The notes under the pieces were generated by a model. That model did not search any database and had not been told where the DNA came from. It saw only the letters and a program-made list of their open reading frames with translations. DNA of 64,000 nt from Atrina japonica (Eukaryota; Mollusca; Bivalvia; Pterioida; Pinnidae), in NCBI GenBank assembly GCA_030159075.1, contig BROG01000110.1, positions 38,501 through 102,500 on the forward strand, read 5' to 3'. Of this stretch, positions 14,901 through 26,900 are shown one piece after another (position 1 is the stretch's first letter; every line of letters starts with the position of its first letter). The translations under genes and the position numbers were made by a program.

Positions 14901-17900
14901 AGGTACTGGCAAGAGTATGGTACCACAAAGTTGAGTCATGTGACAGTGGTATCAACAGGAGGTGGTCACCGAGACATACAAGTCAGGAACAGTTTAGCCT
15001 CGCTAAATGGGGTAAGTGTCATAGTTTTATTTTACAGTAAACTTGATTTATTGGCCTCATTATGGGTGTCACATAGAATGGTGTCAAATTACATTTAATA
15101 TTTCTTAAGTTATTTGAAGTCATCTTTAAAATTAAACATTGTACTAACATACATGATGTGCTCACAGATTGTTGTGTATATGTTCAAGATTTTAATTTTT
15201 TGTGTATTTGGTCAAGATTCTGATTTTCATGTATAGGGACAAGATTTTAATTTTCGTGTATAGGGTCAAGATTTCAATTTTTGTGTATAGGGTCAAGATT
15301 TCAGTTTTTGTGTATAGGGTCAAGATTTCATTTTCTTGTAAATTTATATCCAGTAATTACTTGATGAGTTAGACATTGCATCCATTATAAGATATAAATA
15401 ACTAAAAAAAACCCTGAAATTTGACATTTTATGCATGGCTTTCGCAGAGTTTATGTAAGCAGGATCCAGCACCATAAAACTTAAGAATTACTGAAGTCTA
15501 GAAATTTTACTCAAGTGTGGCAAATCCTGATATCTGATTGGCTGAGCAGGTTTTCTGGTGCAGTTTTCTGGTGCTGGACCCAGGGCTCAAAATTTTAAGT
15601 TCGAGGGGGCCAGGACCTACATATTTAACATTCTGTACCCTGTTATTTATTGGCCGTGTAAGTCTGAGAATCGGTGAATGTCTTTGCTGTATTTTTTTTT
15701 GCTACTTTTTAAATTTTCTTTGTTTCCTTTGTAAAATTTGATAAACTGTAATTTCTGCTCCATAGTTTTTGTCAAAGGTCAAAGCCAGCTATATCATCAA
15801 TATAGATATTGTGATTCGACCCAGATGTGAGAGGACCAAACCCAGGCAAAATTTAATGAAAAATCCTGGACCTATGCAACTAAAAGGAAATTTTCACCCC
15901 CTGTAATATAGAACTCTGTTTGTTTTAAATGGGGATACCAAAAATAAAAAAACCAAAATAACAAACAAACAAACAAAAAACTATGGATCATATATCTCCA
16001 GTAAATAAATACAGTTTGTGAATGAAAAAATAATAAATAAAATTTTATAAGATCCTTTAATAGAGTTGAAATTTATATTTGAAATGATGATACACATATT
16101 TGTAGTGAATTTGAAATTAAACAGCAAATTATTAAATTATGACATTTTGAAGCAAAAATGAGTAGTACATATTATTTTTATCTTTTATTTGAATATTTTC
16201 AGATTGTGGACCCAAGTAGAGGTTTGAGTACATCTGTAAGTATTTAGATCAGATTGTTTTTATTGCTTTGCTTTAGATATTTTATCATGTTTTATTATTT
16301 CTTCATTTCAAAGCTATCAATACTGTGACCTAAAACCATTTTCATGATATCTGTGGTCCAGTAACTTTGGATGGCAAAATAATACAGAATCTGATGAAAT
16401 AATATCAAGAGACAATAAGTTACTGCAGGGCTTTTTCTTACCTTCCTGGGAACTTGGCCATAGAATTGGGAATTTTGTGGCATTTTGACTCAAAATTGGG
16501 AAATTTTTTAATGTGCCTGAAAGGTTGGCCCCCAATTTTTTTTTTGGAAGGGGTTCTTTTTAGCTTGGCGGGAAGAAAGTCCAGAGAGCTAACGCCATAC
16601 CCCTGGCATTGTTGGCATCAGTAGACAAAACTTTATCTTGGCCGATAACTTTTTAACCACAAGGGACAGAGCTCTGATATTTTACATATAGATTCCTTAT
16701 GACAAGAACATTCATTTGGTACCTTGACGTTTGATCTAGTAACCTTGACCTTAGACTGACCTACTTTTTAAAACTTTAATCTTGGCTATATCTTTTAAAC
16801 CATGAAGGATAGGGATTTGCTATATTACATATAGATTTCTTGTGAACAGAGCTTTCATTTGGTACCTTGACTTTTGAGCTAGTGACTTTGACCTACTTTT
16901 CAAAATTTTTAACCTGACCTAAAGGAATAAAAATTTTACCAGTTCTTTGACCTTAAAACCAGACAGCTGTGGATCAAATATCTATTTTGAAAATTTACAC
17001 CCATTTCGGCAAGTTTTGTTGTCTTCTGACAACTCTTGTTTATATTGTCAATCTGCCATATTTCAACTTTCAAGATAATGTCATGTTATGTTCATGAATG
17101 GGAATTTTTGGCAAATAATTGGGAAAAATGATATCATTTGCCATTGGAAATATAGGCCAATATTGGCTTTAAATATGAAGGAAAAAATGCTCTGTACTGT
17201 GACAACGTAATCTTTCTTGCGGGTATCTGTATCATTTTTTGTTCCGAAGTTACAGGACTGCAGTTATCCTGAAAAGGTCTATTGATTACTTGTAAATCCT
17301 TGTTATACTGCTACGATATGTTTAGTCCAAATTTGACATTACATGGGGTTTGGCAATAGGTTGAGGGAAACCTTAATGAAATTATTTGGAAAAGTGGACT
17401 TCCAAAAATTATGGCATAAAGTGAGGTGGCAAATGAAATGAGGGGCATTATATAGAGGTTTTACTATATTTTTTTTCCTTCACTAGGAATGTTTTGTTTG
17501 ACATTACTCTTTTTATTTGTAGACTATGTCTGTACCACATGCCTGGGTATCCACTGATCATCTATGTGCTGTATGGTAAGATCTTATAGCAATGGAGGGA
17601 ACTATAGTGTTTGTCATTGTCTGTCTGTCTGTCCGTCATCAGGATAGTTTCCAGATGATATCTTATGAAACTTAAAATTATGTTAGCTTATGAGGAAATC
17701 TTAAGCAAGATTGCTTATGGGGTCAAAAGGTCAACTATAAAGCTCTGTTACTAAAAATCGATTTGTATTGCTATTTCTTTATTTTTTGGTTTCCAAATGA
17801 TAACTCTTACAGATGTCAGATATTAATGAAACTTGGTATTATGTTAACTTATGAGGTAATCTTAAATGGGATTGCATATGGGTATAAAAGGTCAACTACC

Positions 17901-20900
17901 ATAAATTGGGATATTTTGGCCATTGTTTAATTTTGGCCAATTTGGTCACCGTGTTAAAATCGCCAAGATTAAACTATCTAAAATTTGTTTTACATTCATT
18001 GGCTGGAAAATCTGGATCTGTTTCTAACAATAAGAATTATTTCTATTTTTACTTTCATTGCTAAATTTGAGAAGTTGCTGGTCACAGAGATCAGGTGGTC
18101 ACTATATGGGGTAAAGAAATATGGGCAATAAGCAAGGGGAATATTGAAAACAGTGGCTAAAGGCAAATTAGACCAATGGCCAAAATATAAGTGGCCAAAA
18201 AATAATTGTTCAGATTTTCTCTGATATGGGACTTATAATAAATTAAGATGGCAATAAAGGATTATGAAAGCATTGTGTTAACATAAAGTTTTAGTTTACA
18301 AAGTAAGATGCGTTGTGTTAACATAAAGTTTTAGTCTACAAAGTAAGATGCATTGTGTTAACATAAAGTTTTAGTCTACAAAGTAAGATGCATTGTGTTA
18401 ACATAAAGTTTTAGTCTACAAAGTAAGATGCATTGTGTTAACATAAAGTTTTAGTCAACAAAGTAAGATGCATTGTGTTAACATAAAGTTTTAGTCTACA
18501 AAGTAAGATGTGTTGTGTTAACATAAAGTTTTAGTCAACAAAGTAAGATGCGTTGTGTTAACATAAAGTTTTAGTCAACAAAGTAAGATGCGTTGTGTTA
18601 ACATAAAGTTTTAGTCTACAAAGTAAGATGTGTTGTGTTAACATAAAGTTTTAGTCTACAAAGTAAGATGTGTTGTGTTAACATAAAGTTTTAGTCTACA
18701 AAGTAAGATGCATTGTGTTAACATAAAGTTTTAGTCTACAAAGTAAGATGCTATAGATCTGGAAAGAAAATGACATGTCACGGGGGACGAGTACCAATGT
18801 CTTACTACTCGTCCTTATGCCATTTTTACTTGTCCAGGACGGGTGGACAAGTGCATTTCTCTTGCTCTGCTGTTACTAAAAATAAATATATATTTTGTTA
18901 GCTTATGAGGTAATCTAAAATGTGATTGCATACATGGTCAAAAGGTCAATTATGAAGGTCACTGTTACTAAAAATAGTTAAATATCACTATGTTTTGATT
19001 TCCAGATGATAACTTGACTTACAGATGCTAGATATTAATAATGAAGCTTGATATAGATTATGAGGGGCTATAGTGTGGATTGTCTGTGAGGTCAGAAGGT
19101 CAATTATGAAGGTCATCATTGTTAAAAATAGATATTTATGGTTATATTTGGTTTCCAGATGATAGTTTGACTCACATATATCAGATATGAATGAAACATA
19201 ATACTATATTAGATTATGAGGGTTTAGTGTGGCATTGTCTATGAGGTCAAAAGGTCAACCAAGAAGGTTAAAAAGTTATACCCATAGTTATTTTCAGATG
19301 ATAACTTTGGGTTGACAATTTTGTTTGCATTTTGATATGTGTTAGCTTATGAGGACATCTAGTGTAAGATTGAGGACATCTAGTGTAAGATTGTTTTTTG
19401 GTCAAGAGGTCAGATATGAAATATGAAGATCAATTGCTAAAAATAGGCCATTTTAGCAAGTTTACTTTCTAGGTCATAACATGAATAAGGGAAATCATAT
19501 ATAGATGAAATTTGATACATAAGCTTATGAGGTTATCTAGAGTGGGATTGTGTTTGGGGTTAATTGATTAACTATGAAAGTCATGGATGCTCAAAATAGA
19601 CATAGCTATAATTTGGTTTCCAGATGATAACTTGAGTTACAGATGCCAGATATGATTGAAACTTGATTCTATGTTACCTTATGAAGTAATCTAGTGTGGG
19701 ATCATGTATGGAATTTTAACATCAACTATCAAACTCGATTGCAATTTGATATTTCATAAAGAGATATATTATGGAAATATATAATGGGTCACTATTTCAA
19801 ATTTCCAGGTCAATGTTGCAATCAAGGTCTCGACTACTTCAAAATTGTGATTATGGCAGGGGACAAGTGTTGTACTCAACACTGGCTGTAAGCTTGTTAT
19901 ACCTGGAAATATTTTGTGAATGTAGTCTTTGCATATTAGATAAGAAATATTTTGCAAAGTTAAACACCACACAAACTATTCACACAAATACTTCGGTCAT
20001 CGTTAAAAAAATTATCTGTTTGATGTGTTCCAACCAGTAGTTCGGAAGTTGTTCAGCAGGTAATCAATTTCAGATATTTAATATGGAAAAAAATAAGAAG
20101 ACGAAACTGCCCAAAATATTTGGGCCAGGGATTTAAAAATGGACCGATTGGGTTTAAAGTTTAAACTTTATTTATTTTACAACAATTGAAAAACAAGTAA
20201 TTTCAACTAATATTAATATCTCTCATTGGCCGTGATGTTGGTGTGTTGAGGTCCTTGATGTGGGAGGAAAACTGGAGTATCTGGAGAAAACCCAAGCGTC
20301 CAACTTGGTGACTGCTATACCATCTTACATACTCCCCTGTCCAATCCAAGGATTGAACTCGAGTTGCATTGGTGAGAAGCAAGTACGCTAAGCACTGTGC
20401 TACCCAGACACCCCAGTTGGAACAATTCATTTTTTTATTTCTGGCTGAACATATTTGATAACTAGTCCTTTTTTGTGCATAAATCAAACACAAAAGGATT
20501 TTTAGTACGAAAATGATAAGTAGGTTACGATATTATGCAAAAAAGAATTATTAGCGATGGATTGAATGAATACAGGTGTATTGACAGCTAATGGTAATCT
20601 GGACCGCACACTTGTATATCTATCACACATGTCTTTGAGTTACTGCTTATTATTTTGTAGGATGTTTTAAAAAATTTCTGATTTGATATTCAAAACAGTC
20701 ACAAGTCATACATGTTTAAGAGACTTTGACCTATTTTAAATCAGTTTATATACATAAAATGGGCATTCATGTATTTCAAGCCTTACCAATCGTCATAGGC
20801 ATTAGATGGATTTAACATGTACATTTCATCTCAATGAAACTGATCATTTTGTTGTTTTAGGTGCAAGCAGATGGTTTTAGTTACAAAGAGAGCAATGTTT

Positions 20901-23900
20901 GATATTGTTGATCCAGCAACTAAACAGGTATAGTCTATGTATATCTTGTGATGGCACATTGATGTGACTTCAATTTTTAAGAAATCACAGAAAGTCAATT
21001 CTACAGCATTTTAATACACACCAAAAATAATATATGTAAATCCAACTAAAATACTTTTGTTCATCCTAAACAATTGTAAATTCCATTGCAACATGTGAAA
21101 GGCCAACTGATACACATGTACATTGTAAGTCAAACTGAAAGACATGTAAATCCAACTTAAAACACATGCAAGGCCAACTGAAACACTTTTTAGTCCTACT
21201 GAAACATGTAAATCCAACATAAAACACATGCAAGGCCAACTGAAACACTTTTTAGTCCTACTGAAACATGTAAATCCAACTGGAACTCTTGTAAGTCCAA
21301 CTGAAACAATTGTATGTCCAACTGAATCACATGTATGTCCAACTGAAAAACCATGTAAGTCCAACTGAAACAATTGTAAATTCCACTGAAACATATAATT
21401 CCAACTGAAAAACCATGTAAGTCCATCTGAAACAATTGTAAATTCCACTGAAACATATAATTCCAACTGAAAAACCATGTAAGTCCAACTGAAACAATTG
21501 TAAATTCCACTGAAACATATAATTCCAACTGAAAAACCATGTAAGTCCAACTGAAACAATTGTAAGTTCCACTGAAACATATAATTCCAACTGAAACAAT
21601 TGTAAATTCCACTGAAACATATAATTCCAACTGAAAAACCATGTAAGTCCAACTGAAACACATTTATGTACAACTGGTCCAAGTCATTGTACAACTGAAT
21701 CATCTAGATCAAACTGACACACATGCTGTCTAATTGAAACACTTGTACAGTCCATCAGAAATTACAAGTTATATTTGATTGGATGGTATAAATGTTGTGT
21801 GTAAATTGTAATCAGAAAATGGGAAATTTTAAATCTCTCAATACAAATATCATAGGTCAATACATACTAAACTCATCAACCCCTGAAAATCAATGGACTC
21901 TGCTGTAAATCAATGACTTAAACCAATCCAAATATGTCTTCAGGGTCAAATGAGTTAAAAAAGACAACTCTCAAGTACGGTACCGGACAAAATATTATCT
22001 TACAAGATTTTGTATATGAAAGTCCAAGCTCAATTGAGACTCTGTATTAAAAAATTAAACATTCTTATAAAATGAAATGCTATATCCAATCTTTTAAATG
22101 TTTGGTCTTTTTTTTTTATTTACTTTAAAGGTGTCCACCGATGTTGACCATCGGATGACGGTCTTTCGTCACCATTTCTTGTCACATTCAGGAACGAGAA
22201 CTTTTCTTAAATCATGGAAAACAGATATAGATATTGACCCCAATGGTGTCTGGGTTGTTCAAGAACAGAGTGTGTGGGAGTTTGCCCAGAAGCAGGTAAA
22301 ATGGTCATTAATGATATTATTTTCCCTGTAACTTTGATTATACATGTATACTGTATACCTGGACATTTTTGCCCCAGGTTATTTTTGCCCCTTTACGACA
22401 AAACATATTCACCCCATTTTGAATTCCCCCTAAATCACCATAGAATCATGGATGTCATGAATGTCCATGCTTCAGTTGTTCAGCTTGGAAATTTTGCTTT
22501 CATTTTTAGATCGCCTGTTCGAAGAATAGAAGAGCTATTGCTGTCACTGCTTCGGCGTCGTCCTTTTTCTGTGTTAATCTGTTTGTTTCAGTCCATTGTG
22601 GGCAGAGTACTGCAGTTACAGCCATTTCACACGCACTTTGTCTAGGGTCATTACTCAACAGTGCACTGGGATGCTGGTTGCTATGGCCTAATTTGGACCC
22701 AAATTTTTAGGTCATCTGGACTTCGTAATTTACTGTATAAATAGTCCTGTGTTAAGCTTTTTGTTTCAGTCCATTGTCTGTAGTCTTGAAAAGGTTAAGT
22801 CAAAGATTGCACTGTAAGTCAGTAGTCTGAATTCATACTTAAGTGATAATGTTCATTTCAGGTTCATCAGATTCATTACCTAGCTGTTCCTCTGAACAAA
22901 GAAGGAGTAGATACTTTTGTAGGCATTAGCAATGTGGTACGTACAATAATTTTTATCTTTGTTTTCATCATACTAGAAGGTGACACTTTAAGGGTTTTGC
23001 GGGAGAGAATGAATATAGAGGGATATAAGACTTAATTTATTTTCAGATTGCATCCTTGAAGGTGAAAGGAAAATATCTTCTAATGACATTAGGTAATCAA
23101 TGCATTTCTTTACAAATGAATTGGTGGATAACAGGGCTAAAGGAATTATGTAGTTTTTAAAGGTTAAAAGTGATAAAAGAGTTGTCCAGGATGGGCAGAA
23201 ACTTTTAATTTTGGGACACAAAATTCATGTATCTACCTAGAAATTTGTGTATTTTAAATAAAGCTTTTTTGTTTTAAGTATTATATCATAATGGTCCATC
23301 TTTTCACCCCCAGGTATTTTTAAAAGAGTGCTCTTAACTTGTTTAACTAGACCAGTCTATTTTTTCAGAGGGTTTAAAAGAGTTAATTACAAAAAGCAAT
23401 TTGTAGGTATAAAGGATATTATACCTGTTTGGTTTTCCCATGTCTCAAACAGAGTTTCTTGGAAGTTTTGAAATCTGGAACTAAAAAGGTTTTGATATTT
23501 ATTTTAGTGGACACATGACTGGGTTTGTGTATGTAAATTGGAGAAAGGAGAAAAAAGATGGTAAGTATCATTGGCATTCAAAATGTAATCTGATGAATAT
23601 TTAAAAGACCATGTTCTTAATTATTTGTATCCATTTGGAATCATAGAAACTGTTTAAGTCGAATTATACCCTGGAAACAGTACTGATAATTAATCTTACA
23701 GTATTTCATCTATCTCTTTTAGTAAAAAGTGTAAAAATATGTCATCCAAGGGAAAGTCTATACCACCACAGAATTCCAACAGAAAAGTAAGTATTACACC
23801 TTACCTGTACCCCCTTACAATTCTGTATAATGTACCCCCTTACAATTCTGTATAATGTACCCCCTTAAACTTCTATGTAATGTTCCCCTTACATTTTTGT

Positions 23901-26900
23901 TTAATGTACACCTTACAATCTGTATAAAATACCCCCTTACAATTCTGTATAATGTACACCTTACAATTCTGTATAATGTACCCCTTACAATTCTGTATAA
24001 TGTACCCCTTACAATTCTGTATAATGTACCCCTTACAATTCTGTATAATGTACCCCTTCAATTCTGTATAATGTACACCTTACAATTCTGTATAATGTAC
24101 CCCTTACAATTCTGTATAATGTACCCCTTACAATTCTGTATAATGTACCCCTTACAATTCTTTATAATGTACCCCTTCAATTCTGTATAATGTACACCTT
24201 ACAATTCTGTATAATGTACCCCTTACAATTCTGTATAATGTACCCCTTACAATTCTGTATAATGTACCCCTTACAATTCTGTATAATGTACCCCTTACAA
24301 TTCTGTATAATATACCCCCTTACAATTCTGTATAATGTACCCCCTTACAATTCTGTATAATCTACCCCCTTACAATTCTGTATAATGTACCCCATTACAA
24401 TTCTGTATAATGTACCCCTTACAATTATGTATAATGTATTCCCTTGCAATTCTGTATTATGTACCCCTTACAATTCTGTATGATGTACCCCTTACAATTC
24501 TGTATAATGTATTCCCTTACAATTCTGTATTATGTACCCCATTACAATTCTGTATGATGTACCCCTTACAATTCTGTATAATGTACCCCATTACAATTCT
24601 GTATAATGTATTCCCTTGCAATTCTGTATTATGTACCCCTTACAATTATGTATAATGTATTCCCTTACAATTCTGTATTATGTACCCCATTACAATTCTG
24701 TATGATGTACCCCTTACAATTCTGTATAATGTACCCCATTACAATTCTGTATAATGTACCCCATTACAATTCTGTATAATGTACACATTACAATTCTGTA
24801 TGATGTACACTTATGACCTACCTAATTTACAACTGTGTGTATGAAGTACACCTGTCTGTATGATGTACACCTGTTTGTGTAATGTACACCTGTCTGTATG
24901 ATGTTCACTAACAATCTTGTATGATGTACACCTATCTGTGTGATGTACATCTGTGCATAATGTACACTAGTATATTTGATGTACACCTGTCTTTATGATG
25001 TACATCTGTCTGTATGATGTATTATTGTCTGTATGATGTACACCTTTCTGTATGGCATACACCCGTGTGCATAATGTACACTTGTCTGTATGATGTACAC
25101 TTGTCTGTATGATGTACACTTGTCTATATGATGTACACCTGTCCGTATGATGTACACTTGTCTGTATGAAGTACACTTGTCTGTATGATGTACATCTGTC
25201 TGTATGATGTACATCTGTCTGTATGATGTACATCTGTCTGTATGATGTACACCTGTCTGTATGATGTACACCTGTCTGTATGATGTACACCTGTCTGTAT
25301 GATGTACACCTGTCTGTATAATGTACACCTGTCTATATGATGTACACCTGTCTGTATGATGTACACCTGTCTGTATGATGTACACCTGTCTGTATGATGT
25401 ACACCTGTCTGTATGATGTACACCTGTCTGTATGATGTACACCTGTCTATGATGTACACCTGTCTATGATGTACACCTGTCTATATGATGTACACCTGTC
25501 TGTATGATGTACACCTGTCTATGATGTACACCTGTCTGTATGATGTACACCTGTCTGTATGATGTACACCTGTCTATGATGTACACTTGTCTGTATGATG
25601 TACACCTGTCTGTATGATGTACACCTGTCTGTATGATGTACACCTGTCTGTATGATGTACACCTGTCTATGATGTACACCTGTCTGTATGATGTACACCT
25701 GTCTGTATGATGTACACCTGTCTGTATGATGTACACCTGTCTGTATGATGTACACCTGTCTGTATGATGTACACCTGTCTGTATGATGTACACCTGTCTG
25801 TATGATGTACACCTGTCTATGATGTACACCTGTCTGTATGATGTACACCTGTCTGTATGATGTACACCTGTCTATGATGTACACCTGTCTGTATGATGTA
25901 CACCTGTCTGTATGATGATGTACACCTGTCTGTATGATGATGTACACCTGTCTGTATGATGTACACCTGTTTGTATGATGTACACCTGTCTGTATGATGT
26001 ACACCTGTCTGTATGATGTACACCTGTCTGTATGATGTACACCTGTCTGTATGATGTACACCTGTCTATGATGTACACCTGTCTGTATGATGTACACCTG
26101 TCTGTATGATGTACACCTGTCTGTATGATGTATACTTGTCTGTATAATGTATTTACACCTGTATATATGATGTACATATCTCTGCATGATGTCTTGGCAT
26201 ATTATTTTTTCAATTTTGTGTCCATGTCTCTATATCTTTATGAATGACTTGACTTTCAGGGATATAGTATTATCAAATACATCTTGTTGGACATTTGCTT
26301 GAAGGTGTTTTTCTTAAATAGATATGTGTTCAGGTGTATCTTAATACATATACATGTATAGAATTTTTTTTTACACTTCAATGGAGATAATTGCTAGAAA
26401 TCTTTTTTTTCCAGACTGTGAATCTGAATCTTCAAGATCTCAAGGACATGACCCACATTGTATTCATAGTGCAGGAAACACAACAGAAGGTAAAACTAAA
26501 TGAATTTCATCTTAAAATACTTTTGGAAGCCAATGGTCTATTCTGAGGTATATTATAACCAGGTTTTCTCCTCTGCCATTTAAAACTGGCCTCCATCATA
26601 TGTCGCTAATTTAAAAATAGATGAGTTTGGCCTAAAACACCAATAAAACAAAATATAGTTTTTATATTAGTATATACCTTGATCAGAATCACTGAATTTA
26701 TATCATTTACAGAAAACTTGAAAATAATACATCTACAATACATTTTGTCAGCTTTGAAGATTCCTTAAACCTCTGTAGTGCCTTGTGTTGATGTAACTGT
26801 ATTGAAAATGATTTATACATTGATAAAGAATTTAGAAATCCTTTCTTTTTATTAATGGATACTGGGATTGATATAAACCTTTTATTTTAAGGAGTACTAG

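Larger units (their letters stand above)
17600..19730. repeat. Diverged ~140-150 bp tandem repeat, interrupted, intron 11
   Basis: The phrase TTTCCAGATGATA(A/G)(C/T)TT...GATATTAATGAAACTTG...TTAGCTTATGAGG..ATCTA...GGTCAAAAGGTCAACTATG recurs with CCAGATGAT-type anchors at about 17651, 17793, 19002, 19154, 19293 and 19620. The block is split by an inverted-repeat insert (17911-18188) and a 40-bp minisatellite (18265-18750). It begins next to a TGTCTGTCTGTCCGTCATC phrase typical of the start of a dispersed element. Confidence 0.65.

Noticed and set aside
21011..21703. 230-codon open frame on the minus strand ([15 protein letters not shown] type repeats)
   Set aside because: It lies entirely within the 62-bp array. 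Repetition of a stop-free unit explains the open frame; there are parallel open frames and no start context or splice sites.
22274..22645. 123-codon + strand frame after exon 13
   Set aside because: It starts within exon 13 in another frame and runs through intron 13. The spliced model with phase-consistent exon 14 at 22862 is better supported.
23800..26165. CRISPR-like array
   Set aside because: The repeats are head-to-tail without unique spacers, and the context is an animal intron.
24967..26187. Several overlapping minus-strand frames of 100-220 codons ([19 protein letters not shown] period)
   Set aside because: A 19-bp stop-free unit is open in all three frames, and three units give the 19-residue period. 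It is a satellite, not a protein.
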